From Dysgonomonas sp. PF1-14 (GTDB lineage Bacteria > Bacteroidota > Bacteroidia > Bacteroidales > Dysgonomonadaceae): 64,000 bases of DNA. The number at the start of each line of letters is the position of its first letter. Position 1 is the stretch's first letter. The notes under the pieces are model-generated. The model had not been told where the DNA came from, did not search any database, and saw nothing but the letters and a program-made list of their open reading frames with translations. A program made the position numbers and the translations under genes. Below, piece by piece: positions 9,488 to 17,979 of the stretch. The stretch covers positions 1-64,000 of the forward strand of contig NZ_JARXWN010000004.1 in NCBI RefSeq assembly GCF_029892965.1, written 5' to 3'.

Positions 9488-9602
9488 CCACGCCTTAAAA
9501 GGCGTGGATAAAAGATAGCAAAAGAAGACTTTAGTCGAAGATTATTTGGCTAAAACCATTTATGAACTGTATATTATATTCTCCACTTTTATGTGGGGGA
9601 AC
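9488..9602. repeat. Hairpin repeat, right copy flanking ppk1 (inverted)
   Basis: It starts with the perfect hairpin CCACGCCTTAAAAGGCGTGG (9488-9507), contains GACTTTAGTCG, and ends with CTCCACTTTTATGTGGGG (9581-9598). This is the reverse-complement arrangement of the element at 7142-7260. Confidence 0.8.
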
Positions 9603-9636
9603 TAAAAAATGTATTGCTCGTAACTTGTAACTAAAT

Positions 9637-10527
9637 ATGAATACAGATATTTTTGCAGCCATAGATATAGGCTCTAATGCCATTCGGCTGCTAATCAATA
9701 ATATTGAAGGAGAACGTTCTGCTCCCGATTTCAAAAAGGTAGCTTTTCTCAGGGTGCCTATCCGATTAGGGGAAGATGTTTTTACCGAAGGCCGGATAAG
9801 CGAAGAAAAGAAAGAACGGCTGATAGAAGCCATGAAAGGCTTTTCGCATATCATGAAAGCCTATTGTGTGATGGATTACCGAGCCTGTGCTACTAGTGCC
9901 ATGCGCGATGCAAGTAACGGCGATGCTATAACTGCCGCTATACTCAAAGAAAGCGGAATAAAGATAGATACGATAACCGGACAGGAAGAAGCCGACATTA
10001 TCTATGAAGCCGGAGGGTTGAATAACTTTATCGACAAGAAACGTAACTATCTGTATGTAGATGTCGGAGGTGGCAGTACCGAAGTAGTCCTGTACAGCGA
10101 TCAGCGAAAAATAACTTCCAACTCTTTTCAACTAGGTACTGTGCGCATGCTTGTAGATGCGGTAAAGGATGGAGAGGAAAAACGCTTTAAATCGTGGTTG
10201 AAAGAAATCTATAAAGAGCATGCACCGCTTAGTATCATTGCTTCGGGTGGAAATATCAATAAGGTACATAAAATGTTTGGTAAGAGGGAGAAAGAGTCGA
10301 TCAATTATCCTGAAATGAAAGTTCTATACGATGCGTTGCAAGATTTGAGTTACGAAGAACGCATCCGCAATTTCAAGCTCAATACCTATCGTGCCGATGT
10401 GATTGTTCCGGCGCTAAAGATATTCCTCACCATAGCCAAAATCTGCAAAGTGAACGAAACCTATGTGCCCAAAGTAGGGTTGGTAGACGGTATCGTCCAT
10501 CACTTATATGCGGAGAAGTATAGGTGA
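9637..10527 (+). CDS. Exopolyphosphatase, Ppx/GppA family (second paralogue)
   Basis: The protein has 296 aa and is clearly homologous along its whole length to the 6226-7140 product. AIDIGSNAIRLLI is at the N-terminus, RACATSAMRDASN near 84, GQEEADIIYEA near 116 with the catalytic-type Glu, and DVGGGSTEVVLY near 143. It too lacks an HD-like C-terminal region. Both paralogues keep the phosphate-binding glycines, so both are likely active. One may prefer polyphosphate and the other pppGpp, but that is inference. The start is preceded directly by a TCGTAACTTGTAACT word that also precedes another gene at 14788. Confidence 0.87.
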   Translation: MNTDIFAAIDIGSNAIRLLINNIEGERSAPDFKKVAFLRVPIRLGEDVFTEGRISEEKKERLIEAMKGFSHIMKAYCVMDYRACATSAMRDASNGDAITAAILKESGIKIDTITGQEEADIIYEAGGLNNFIDKKRNYLYVDVGGGSTEVVLYSDQRKITSNSFQLGTVRMLVDAVKDGEEKRFKSWLKEIYKEHAPLSIIASGGNINKVHKMFGKREKESINYPEMKVLYDALQDLSYEERIRNFKLNTYRADVIVPALKIFLTIAKICKVNETYVPKVGLVDGIVHHLYAEKYR

Positions 10528-10528
10528 G

Positions 10529-11494
10529 TTATTTGATTTTCTTTATAATCCGTTTTTCAAATTCTTTTATCAGCTTATTATTTTTTGAAATCGTATCTTG
10601 TTTTACAATAATACGCCTATCATCAACAGGCGCAGATATTGTTTTGATGTTATCAATATAAGCACTCTTTTTCTGAAACCTGCGAACCTTAGCTATATCT
10701 GCCGTACCCGGAAATATTTTACCTAGGAGTCCGGTATTTTCCGAAATATTGAAGATGTTTTTTAATACTAAAGTGGTATTGCCATCCGTATTTTCGTATA
10801 TCATATAATTTGCAAAGTAGCTGTTTATATGTATTGTGTCTTTTCTATTTTCGCCTAATGTTACTAAACGGAGTAGAGTGTCCCCTGTTTCAGGGTAGAT
10901 ATAAGTGCCATTATCAGGATTGAACTGGTAAGTGATTTTGTGTTTATCTAAAAGTTTCAATTCTTTTTTCTGTAGATCATTAAAGTCTACAATGAATTCA
11001 TCTATTGGTTTTTCAAATGAATATACTTTATTAACATCAGTATAAGATTCTAAAGTTTGGGGAGGCAAGGAGGTCGCTATAAAAGCGAAAGAAGAAACAA
11101 ATGTGATAGAATAAAGCAAAGCAGGCTTAATGTTTTTATACTCTGTCTTTTTTGACAATATAAAGTAAGAAATAAGTATACTTATCAGAGCCATATTATC
11201 ACTGAAATCTACTACACGCCCGATCGGGATGCCTGCCCAGTTTACTCCGTCTATGAAGAACTGTGAAAAACTGCTTTTCCACCAAATAAACAATATGGCA
11301 GTGAGTATGTGTATATGCTTTTTCCAGTTTGGAAGTAAACAACTGAAAAAGAATGGAAAGGCGAGTAATCCGGCAAAATCGGACAGCTTTCCGGTTATAG
11401 CATTACCATACGCCTGTTTCAGATAGAAATCATTAAAAAGCAGGACAATGACAGATAGGATAAATAAAGGATGTTGAAGCCTGTTTCTTTCCAT
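10529..11494 (-). CDS. Hypothetical membrane protein
   Basis: A 321-aa protein I do not recognise. The first 150 residues contain about four or five hydrophobic segments, including FAGLLAFPFFFSCLL near 41-55 and ALLYSITFVSSFAFIATSL near 126-144. About 170 polar residues follow, probably extracytoplasmic, ending in a lysine-rich tail. It ends one base from the second ppx stop in a convergent arrangement with no terminator between. It lies downstream of the DUF4328 gene on the same strand with an 11-bp gap, so the two are probably one operon. Confidence 0.75.
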   Translation of the reverse strand: MERNRLQHPLFILSVIVLLFNDFYLKQAYGNAITGKLSDFAGLLAFPFFFSCLLPNWKKHIHILTAILFIWWKSSFSQFFIDGVNWAGIPIGRVVDFSDNMALISILISYFILSKKTEYKNIKPALLYSITFVSSFAFIATSLPPQTLESYTDVNKVYSFEKPIDEFIVDFNDLQKKELKLLDKHKITYQFNPDNGTYIYPETGDTLLRLVTLGENRKDTIHINSYFANYMIYENTDGNTTLVLKNIFNISENTGLLGKIFPGTADIAKVRRFQKKSAYIDNIKTISAPVDDRRIIVKQDTISKNNKLIKEFEKRIIKKIK

Positions 11495-11505
11495 AGTGTT
11501 GTAAA

Positions 11506-12195
11506 TTAGTAACTCAGTGATTCTTCTGTTGTTTCAGAACCTTCCTGTTGCATATCATAGAGTATCTTTTCGGCTTCGGCATAGCGATGTATAACATTCA
11601 CGGTGACTATACAAAGAGCCATTAATATAATTAAGTTTATTATAGCAATAACAACGCTGAGAACTATATTCGATGAAGCTATCAGTTCAATTATTCTGCC
11701 GATTATATTTCCTAATATCCGACTTATTATCCATAGTGTCCACCATAACTCTACATGACTAATATTTAAGTTTTTTGTATATGATTCAGAATTTTCAAAC
11801 AGCAGGTACCGGTCAGTATCTTCGTACAGTTCTTTCATCATCTTGTATGGTACAAACAAATTCATTATTGGCACGAACCACGCTCCGGCTGCCCATCCGT
11901 CTCCATATTCCATAGCCTGTATTGTACTCATATTGTAGTATGCACGTCTAAACCAGCGGATAAAGGTTATGATGGATATGATGTAAGCAATGATAGTCAG
12001 ATAGCTGGCGCTTTTTATCCCAAAATCGTAAATATTAATTAATGTATCAGGTGTTTCTCCTCCATTCATGTATATGTAATAGACGCACAGGTCAATGCTC
12101 CTGAAAAGTACGGCAAAGCCGGCGATGCCGAATATTGCCCATATCAATGCTATTGCTATTTTACCCCTTTGTTCATTTGGTCTGAGTTCATTCAT
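11506..12195 (-). CDS. DUF4328 domain membrane protein
   Basis: The protein has 229 aa and about five membrane segments. The central block IRWFRRAYYNMS...YGDGWAAGAWFVPIMNLFVPYKMMKELYEDTD is characteristic of DUF4328: an R-x-x-x-N region, then G-W-x-x-x-x-W-F-x-P-x-x-x-x-x-x-P. The function of this family is unknown. It is the first gene of a probable two-gene unit and is divergent from moxR. Confidence 0.8.
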   Translation of the reverse strand: MNELRPNEQRGKIAIALIWAIFGIAGFAVLFRSIDLCVYYIYMNGGETPDTLINIYDFGIKSASYLTIIAYIISIITFIRWFRRAYYNMSTIQAMEYGDGWAAGAWFVPIMNLFVPYKMMKELYEDTDRYLLFENSESYTKNLNISHVELWWTLWIISRILGNIIGRIIELIASSNIVLSVVIAIINLIILMALCIVTVNVIHRYAEAEKILYDMQQEGSETTEESLSY

Positions 12196-12360
12196 AATGT
12201 ACTTTCTCTATTAGATTTTGTTAAGCCGGAGATAAAGCTATAAAATATTATCATACATAGGATAGCTTTCTTTTATTTTATTTATGGAAATTGGCTTAAA
12301 TACTTCTCTGAACTTAATTTTTTTTAACGCCGAATAGTCGCATTTCAGATTTAACATTTC

Positions 12361-12368
12361 TATTTTTG
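12361..12368 (+). promoter_or_regulatory. -7 promoter box TATTTTTG for the Bat operon
   Basis: A perfect TAnnTTTG box. Transcription starting about 7 bp downstream gives a leader of about 50 nt to the moxR ATG at 12426, and excludes the upstream in-frame start at 12366. Confidence 0.6.
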
Positions 12369-12425
12369 TCCTGCTTACTAAATGGGAAAATCAAACAAAA
12401 ATATAAACGCTTAATAAAAAGAAAT

Positions 12426-13418
12426 ATGGCGCAAGTAGATATTCGGGAATTAACCGAAAGAATACAAAGTAAAAGTTCGTTTGTGGAAGCGCTTACAATG
12501 GGCATGGATAAAGTCATTGTAGGGCAGAAGCATCTGGTAGAATCTCTTTTGATCGGGTTGCTTGCCGATGGACACATCCTGCTCGAAGGGGTACCCGGAC
12601 TGGCAAAGACTTTAGCGATAAAGTCATTGGCATCACTCATCGACGCAAAATATCACCGGATACAGTTTACACCCGATTTGCTTCCTGCCGACGTTGTAGG
12701 TACAATGATCTATAGCCAGAAGACCGAAGAGTTTCTGGTGAAACATGGACCGGTATTCTCAAACTTTGTATTGGCCGATGAAATAAATCGTGCTCCGGCA
12801 AAGGTACAGAGTGCCTTGCTCGAAGCCATGCAGGAACGTCAGGTGACAATCGGGGAAAAGACATACAAACTGCCGTCACCTTTCCTTGTGATGGCCACAC
12901 AGAACCCGATAGAGCAGGAGGGTACTTATCCGCTTCCTGAAGCGCAGGTAGACCGTTTCATGCTGAAAGTGGTAATCAACTATCCGAAAAAAGAAGAAGA
13001 AAAACTGATCCTTCGCAACAACCTTGCAGGTGACTACGGTAAGTTAGAGCCTGTGATGAAAGCAGAAGAAATTATCAGTGCCCGCGAAGTGGTTCGCGAC
13101 GTCTATTTGGACGAAAAGATCGAAAAATATATAGTAGACATTGTATTTGCTACACGTTTCCCTGAAGAGAATGGACTGACCTCCCTCAAAGGAATGATCG
13201 GCTTTGGTGCATCGCCGCGTGCATCTATCAGCCTTGCACTGGCTTCGCGTGCCTATGCTTTTATCAAGCGCAGAGGTTATGTGATTCCGGAAGATATTCG
13301 TGCTGTGTGTCACGATGTATTGCGTCACCGTATCGGTCTGACGTATGAAGCCGAAGCAAACAATACAAATTCAGACGAGATCATCAGTGAAATACTGAAT
13401 AAGATTGAAGTGCCATAA
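12426..13418 (+). CDS. MoxR-type AAA+ ATPase
   Basis: The protein has 330 aa from MAQVDIRELTERI. The Walker A variant GVPGLAKT is near residue 58 and Walker B VLADEINRAP near 110, followed by QSALLEAMQERQVTIG and the sensor region ATQNPIEQEGTYPLPEAQ. All are classic MoxR features. MoxR ATPases act as chaperones for assembly of von Willebrand factor A (VWA) proteins. Here the gene heads a locus with a DUF58 protein and two VWA proteins, so it probably remodels that membrane complex. Confidence 0.95.
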   Translation: MAQVDIRELTERIQSKSSFVEALTMGMDKVIVGQKHLVESLLIGLLADGHILLEGVPGLAKTLAIKSLASLIDAKYHRIQFTPDLLPADVVGTMIYSQKTEEFLVKHGPVFSNFVLADEINRAPAKVQSALLEAMQERQVTIGEKTYKLPSPFLVMATQNPIEQEGTYPLPEAQVDRFMLKVVINYPKKEEEKLILRNNLAGDYGKLEPVMKAEEIISAREVVRDVYLDEKIEKYIVDIVFATRFPEENGLTSLKGMIGFGASPRASISLALASRAYAFIKRRGYVIPEDIRAVCHDVLRHRIGLTYEAEANNTNSDEIISEILNKIEVP

Positions 13419-13419
13419 T

Positions 13420-13448
13420 CAGTTAACAGTCAGCAGTTATCAGTTAAC
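13420..13448. repeat. Left inverted repeat of the four-helix-bundle cassette
   Basis: The segment starts two bases after the moxR stop. Its inner 15 bp CAGTTATCAGTTAAC (13434-13448) is the exact reverse complement of GTTAACTGATAACTG at 13825-13839. Confidence 0.85.
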
Positions 13449-13463
13449 AAAGAACAAACTGAA

Positions 13464-13829
13464 ATGGTAACAAATAGTCTTGTTTACGAAAAGGCCTATT
13501 CTTTTGCAATAAGGATAGTTAAAGCTTATAAATATCTAAAAGATAAACAGGAATTTGTTTTATCTAAGCAACTGTTGAGATGTGGTACCTCTGTGGGTGC
13601 GAATATTGCTGAAGCTAATGGTGCTATCTCTGATTCGGATTTTTCTGCAAAAATGAGTATAGCGTATAAAGAAATATTGGAAACAAAATATTGGTTGTCT
13701 CTATTAAAAGATACTGGATATATAACAAATGATGTCTTTGAAGATATTTTTGTAGATGCAGATGAAATTGCAAAAATGATATATTCTATATTGAAGACAA
13801 CACGTATAAATAAGATTGTTGACTGTTAA
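13464..13829 (+). CDS. Four-helix bundle protein (S23/TIGR02436 family)
   Basis: The protein has 121 aa. The signature LSKQLLRCGTSVGANIAEAN near 34-53, followed by SDFSAKMSIAYKEILETKYWL, marks the four-helix-bundle family first described from 23S rRNA intervening sequences and related to Avd of diversity-generating retroelements. Its biochemical role is unresolved. The gene is AT-rich compared with its neighbours. It sits between moxR and the DUF58 gene, which normally adjoin. Its last two codons and stop lie inside the right inverted repeat. No reverse transcriptase or rRNA is nearby. Confidence 0.9.
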   Translation: MVTNSLVYEKAYSFAIRIVKAYKYLKDKQEFVLSKQLLRCGTSVGANIAEANGAISDSDFSAKMSIAYKEILETKYWLSLLKDTGYITNDVFEDIFVDADEIAKMIYSILKTTRINKIVDC

Positions 13830-13840
13830 CTGATAACTGA
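13818..13840. repeat. Right inverted repeat of the four-helix-bundle cassette
   Basis: GTTGACTGTTAACTGATAACTG overlaps the stop codon at 13827-13829 and ends five bases before the DUF58 ATG. It pairs perfectly over 15 bp with 13434-13448. Confidence 0.85.
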
Positions 13841-13845
13841 ATGAT

Positions 13846-14715
13846 ATGGAGACTAATGAGCTATTAAAAAAAGTACGTCAGATTGAGATAAAGACACGCG
13901 GATTGTCCCGCAATATTTTTGCAGGACAGTACCACTCAGCCTTTAAGGGGCGTGGTATGGCCTTTTCCGAAGTGCGCGAATATCAATATGGCGATGATAT
14001 ACGAGATATCGACTGGAATGTGACAGCCCGCTACAGCAAACCGTTCGTTAAAGTGTTTGAAGAAGAACGCGAGCTTACCGTTATGCTTTTGGTCGATGTG
14101 TCCGCCAGTCAGGATTTTGGTACACGCAACACGATAAAACGTGATGTAGTGACCGAGATCGCTGCTACATTGGCATTTTCGGCCATACAGAACAACGATA
14201 AGATCGGTGTGATCTTTTTCTCTGATAAGATAGAGAAATTCATACCTCCGAAGAAAGGTAAAAAACATATCCTGTACATTATCCGCGAACTGATCAACTT
14301 TGAAGCCGAAAGCCCGAAAACGGATATGGGAATGGCATTGAAGTATCTGACCAATGTGATCAAAAAGCGTTGTACCACCTTTATGATCTCCGACTTTATC
14401 GATGTCAAGGATTACAACAATGCATTGACGATAGCTAATCGTAAGCACGATATTGTTGCTTTGCAGGTATATGATAATCTCGAAACCCAATTGCCTGATG
14501 TAGGATTGCTGAAAACGGTAGATGCCGAATCGGGAGCCGAACGCTGGATAGATACTTCGTCTCGTAAGGTAAGGCAGACATACAAAGACTGGTGGCAGAA
14601 GCAGCAGGAAAACATGCAGACATCATTTAACCGAAGTAAGGTAGACAGTGTGTCTGTGCGTACCGATGAAGATTATGTAAAAGCGTTGATGGCCTTGTTT
14701 AAAAAGAGAAGCTGA
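13846..14715 (+). CDS. DUF58 domain protein of the Bat locus
   Basis: The protein has 289 aa. The DUF58 hallmark GMAFSEVREYQYGDDIRDID is at about 37-56, then W-N-x-T-A-R-Y. It is followed by a VWA-like fold beginning TVMLLVDVSASQDFG near 77-91. DUF58 proteins are the standard partner of MoxR and are assumed to be its substrate or adaptor. No membrane segment is seen, so it is probably cytoplasmic. It follows the inserted four-helix-bundle gene by 16 bp. Confidence 0.92.
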   Translation: METNELLKKVRQIEIKTRGLSRNIFAGQYHSAFKGRGMAFSEVREYQYGDDIRDIDWNVTARYSKPFVKVFEEERELTVMLLVDVSASQDFGTRNTIKRDVVTEIAATLAFSAIQNNDKIGVIFFSDKIEKFIPPKKGKKHILYIIRELINFEAESPKTDMGMALKYLTNVIKKRCTTFMISDFIDVKDYNNALTIANRKHDIVALQVYDNLETQLPDVGLLKTVDAESGAERWIDTSSRKVRQTYKDWWQKQQENMQTSFNRSKVDSVSVRTDEDYVKALMALFKKRS

Positions 14716-14787
14716 AAAATAATTATGAATTATGAGTTATAAATTATAAATGGTTCGTAACTCGTAACTTGTAACTCGTAACTAAAT

Positions 14788-15837
14788 ATGTTGAAACTAA
14801 AAAATATACTATTGCTTGTTTTGCTCTGTTGTATGAGTTTTTCGCTCTATGCGCAGAAGTCGACAGTGAGGGCAACAATACAACCCTCCGATATACTGAT
14901 AGGAGAGCAGGCGATTATAAATGTAGAAGTCATTGCACCTAAAGACCGGAATATACTATTTCCTGTCTATCAGGATACATTGATAACAGGAGTTGAAGTA
15001 TTGACCATGCTGAAACCCGATACGGTGATGACTGAAGTGATGACCATCAGCCAAAAGTATGTAGTCACATCGTTCGACTCTACATTATACCATATACCCT
15101 ACATGCAGGTGATAGATGGAACTGACACACTACGTACAAACGATTTTGGACTTAAAGTTTCGGCGCCACAGTTATCCGAAGGCACACTGGCATATCTGGA
15201 AAAACTAAACAAGCATGAAACTGATTCCATCGATTTCGATCAGCTTGAAATATCCGATATAAAGACTGTGCTCGATCCGCCATTCGTTTGGCAGGATTAT
15301 CTCTACTATCTTTATGCTTTACTTATAATTGCGCTTATTGTCGCCCTTATCGGTACGATATTGTATTTTGTTCTGAGAAAGAAAAAGAAAGGATATTTCT
15401 TTACACCAAAAGTCGTATTGCCGCCTCATGTTGTAGCACTTGAAGGGCTGGATAAACTGAAAGCTTCCAAGCTGTGGCAGAAAGGGCAGGAAAAAGAATA
15501 CTATACAGAACTTACAGATATTCTGCGTGAGTATATCGACCACAGATTTAATATAGATGCTCCGGAAATGATTTCGGAAGATATCATTAATGCTGTGCAT
15601 TTGGCAACAGACACAAAATCTGCTACTGATGGACTGGCACAGATACTGAAACTGGCCGATTTAGTGAAATTTGCCAAATACACACCGTTCGCTGACGAAA
15701 ACGACCTGAGCCTTGTTAATGCCTATCTGTTTGTGAACCAGACAAAGGTAGAAGAACGCCCGACACTGGAAGAACAGAAAGAAGAAATAACAGGACAAGG
15801 AGGTCAGCCGACAGCGACCGATAACGAAAAGAAATAA
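14788..15837 (+). CDS. BatD-like single-pass membrane protein of the Bat locus
   Basis: The protein has 349 aa. A signal peptide ends near SLYAQ (about 23). A beta-rich periplasmic domain of about 145 residues follows, then one membrane segment at about 172-193 followed by RKKKKGYF, and a helical cytoplasmic part of about 150 residues. The layout mirrors BatD, which has N-terminal beta domains, one TM and a helical tail with a YTELTDILREYID block. The position between the DUF58 gene and batA is the usual site of a poorly named Bacteroidota protein. The exact role is unknown. Confidence 0.75.
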   Translation: MLKLKNILLLVLLCCMSFSLYAQKSTVRATIQPSDILIGEQAIINVEVIAPKDRNILFPVYQDTLITGVEVLTMLKPDTVMTEVMTISQKYVVTSFDSTLYHIPYMQVIDGTDTLRTNDFGLKVSAPQLSEGTLAYLEKLNKHETDSIDFDQLEISDIKTVLDPPFVWQDYLYYLYALLIIALIVALIGTILYFVLRKKKKGYFFTPKVVLPPHVVALEGLDKLKASKLWQKGQEKEYYTELTDILREYIDHRFNIDAPEMISEDIINAVHLATDTKSATDGLAQILKLADLVKFAKYTPFADENDLSLVNAYLFVNQTKVEERPTLEEQKEEITGQGGQPTATDNEKK

Positions 15838-15858
15838 CAAAGCTAAAAGATACAGAAA

Positions 15859-16842
15859 ATGGAATATGCTAATCCGAAATACTTATTTCTTCTCTTATTG
15901 CTGATACCGCTTATTGGGTGGTACATCTATAAGCTGAGGAAAACGCAGGCAACCTTTAAGATGTCTTCAGGCTTTGCATTGGAAAAAACACCGGCTACGT
16001 TTCGTGTGTATATGCGTCATTTCCCTTTCTTACTGAGATTGGCGGCCATAGCACTTGTGATTATAGTCTTGGCAAGACCACAGAGTGTAAACTCTTCCGA
16101 CATATCCAATTCGGAAGGTATAGATATTGTGATGGCGATGGATATTTCCGGTACCATGATGGCACAGGACTTTTCGCCTACACGTCTCGAAGCAGCCAAG
16201 AAGGTGGCCGCAGAGTTTGTAAACGACAGACGTAACGACCGTATAGGGCTTGTTATATTTGCCGGAGAAAGTTTTACGCAATGTCCGCTTACTACCGATC
16301 ACCGCATACTGCTCAATCTGCTCAATGAAGTAAAGTTCGGCATGATTGACGATGGTACAGCTATTGGCTTGGGACTGGCTAACTCGGTAAACAGGCTCAA
16401 AGACAGTCAGTCGCAATCGCGTGTAGTTATATTGCTGACCGATGGTTCCAACAATGCCGGACAGATAGCGCCGCTTACTGCGGCCGAACTTGCCGCTTCA
16501 TACGGCATACGTGTATATACTATTGGTGTGGGTTCGCGCGGAACGTCGTATGCTAACATGATGACGCCTTACGGTATGCAACGGGTGAGCGTTTCGGGAG
16601 AGTTTGACGAACGTACCCTTACCGAAATAGCTTCTATAACCAAAGGAACATATTTCAGGGCAACAGACAATACCAGCCTGAAACAGATTTATGATGAAAT
16701 AGATCAGATGGAAAAAACTCATATAAGTGTAAATACGGTAACAAAACGCAAAGAACTCTATCTGCCGTTTGCCATTTTTGCATTGGTTTTGGTCGGACTC
16801 GAACTGATTCTGCGCCGTACATGGTTGAGAAATATTCCATAA
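15859..16842 (+). CDS. batA: Aerotolerance protein BatA, VWA domain
   Basis: The protein has 327 aa. Two N-terminal hydrophobic segments (about 8-24 and 53-72) and one C-terminal segment (about 302-320) surround a VWA domain. The metal-ion-dependent adhesion site is visible as MDISGTM near 95, with LTDGSNNAG near 194 as the later acidic loop. BatA is a membrane-anchored VWA protein of the Bacteroides aerotolerance operon, and MoxR-VWA systems are thought to assemble complexes. It follows the BatD-like gene by 21 bp. Confidence 0.92.
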   Translation: MEYANPKYLFLLLLLIPLIGWYIYKLRKTQATFKMSSGFALEKTPATFRVYMRHFPFLLRLAAIALVIIVLARPQSVNSSDISNSEGIDIVMAMDISGTMMAQDFSPTRLEAAKKVAAEFVNDRRNDRIGLVIFAGESFTQCPLTTDHRILLNLLNEVKFGMIDDGTAIGLGLANSVNRLKDSQSQSRVVILLTDGSNNAGQIAPLTAAELAASYGIRVYTIGVGSRGTSYANMMTPYGMQRVSVSGEFDERTLTEIASITKGTYFRATDNTSLKQIYDEIDQMEKTHISVNTVTKRKELYLPFAIFALVLVGLELILRRTWLRNIP

Positions 16843-16857
16843 AGTGAAAAATAAACA

Positions 16858-16926
16858 CCTCCCCAACCCCTCCGAAAGGAGGGGCTCAGTCTCCCCTTTT
16901 GGGGGAGATTTAGAGGGGGTGGTTAA
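16858..16926. repeat. GC-rich double hairpin between batA and batB
   Basis: CCCCTCCGAAAGGAGGGG (near 16867-16884) is followed by CTCCCCTTTTGGGGGAG (near 16891-16907), and flanked by CACCTCCCCAACCC and TAGAGGGGGTGG, which can pair with each other. It looks like a REP-type unit inside the operon and could attenuate or protect the transcript. Confidence 0.7.
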
Positions 16927-16943
16927 CTTGTAATTAAAAAAAC

Positions 16944-17972
16944 ATGAGTGTATTTAAATTTGCAAATCCAGAATATCTATATCTATTCTTTATCGTTCCT
17001 GTTTTCATAATGGGTTTTATCCTGTTGAATATAAGGAAACGGAAAAGCGTGGAAAAACTGGGCACATTGGCTTTAGTAAAAAGAATGATGCCCGAACTGT
17101 CATTGAAACGTTCATACCTCAAATTCTGGCTTGTGCTGGTAGCTATTGGTTTCGGAATCATTGTACTGGCACGCCCTCAGTTCGGAACAAAGGTAGAGAA
17201 AGTAGACAAAAAGGGTATTGAGTTGGTTATAGCCATCGACGTATCCAATTCCATGCTTGCCGAAGACATAAAGCCTAGTCGTTTGGCTAAGGCGAAGCAG
17301 ATACTGACCCGTATTATTGACGAACGTAAAAATGACAAAGTAGCCATAGTCGTATTTGCCGGAGAGGCCTTTATTCAATTGCCTCTGACGCCCGATACAC
17401 AATCAGCTAAATTATTCTTGGAGACAATAGATCCCAGTCTTGTTCCGGTACAGGGAACCGCTATCGGCAGTGCTATAGACATAGGTATGACTTGTTTCTC
17501 CAACGATGAAGATATAGACAAAGCTATTGTACTTATTACTGATGGAGAAGGACACGAAGGTGACGCCGAAGGTGCTGCTACCCGTGCTGCTGACAAAGGT
17601 GTACATGTGAATGTAGTAGGTATCGGTACTACCGACGGTGCGATGATTCCGGTAGTTGCAGGTTCTAACAATATGAAACGCGATGCACAGGGGCAACCTG
17701 TCGTTACCAAACTGAACGAAGAGATGTGTCGTCAGATAGCTAAAGCAGGAAAAGGATTGTATGCACATGCCGACAATTCCAACAGTGCACTGAAAAGCTT
17801 GCAGGCTGAATTAGAGAAATTACAGAAAAAAGAGATTGATGGCATTGCCTATTCTGAATATGATGAAAAATTCCAGATTTTCGCATGGATTATGCTGGTG
17901 CTCCTCTTTTTAGAAATATGTGTATTTGATAAGAAAAACAGGATATTCAGAAATATAAGACTGTTTAAATAA
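16944..17972 (+). CDS. batB: Aerotolerance protein BatB, VWA domain
   Basis: The protein has 342 aa. Membrane segments lie near 12-28, 60-78 and 310-326. The VWA domain carries AIDVSNSMLAED near 94-105 (a canonical DxSxS site), GTAIGSAIDIG near 170 and ITDGEGHEGD near 194. It is a paralogue of BatA next to it. BatA and BatB are expected to form a membrane complex with BatC to BatE, with the VWA domains in the periplasm or facing it. Confidence 0.92.
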   Translation: MSVFKFANPEYLYLFFIVPVFIMGFILLNIRKRKSVEKLGTLALVKRMMPELSLKRSYLKFWLVLVAIGFGIIVLARPQFGTKVEKVDKKGIELVIAIDVSNSMLAEDIKPSRLAKAKQILTRIIDERKNDKVAIVVFAGEAFIQLPLTPDTQSAKLFLETIDPSLVPVQGTAIGSAIDIGMTCFSNDEDIDKAIVLITDGEGHEGDAEGAATRAADKGVHVNVVGIGTTDGAMIPVVAGSNNMKRDAQGQPVVTKLNEEMCRQIAKAGKGLYAHADNSNSALKSLQAELEKLQKKEIDGIAYSEYDEKFQIFAWIMLVLLFLEICVFDKKNRIFRNIRLFK

Positions 17973-17979
17973 TAGAGAA

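Noticed and set aside
13464-13829. Four-helix-bundle gene as a 23S rRNA intervening sequence or a diversity-generating retroelement Avd
   Set aside because: There is no rRNA, reverse transcriptase, template repeat or variable repeat nearby; it sits between protein genes.
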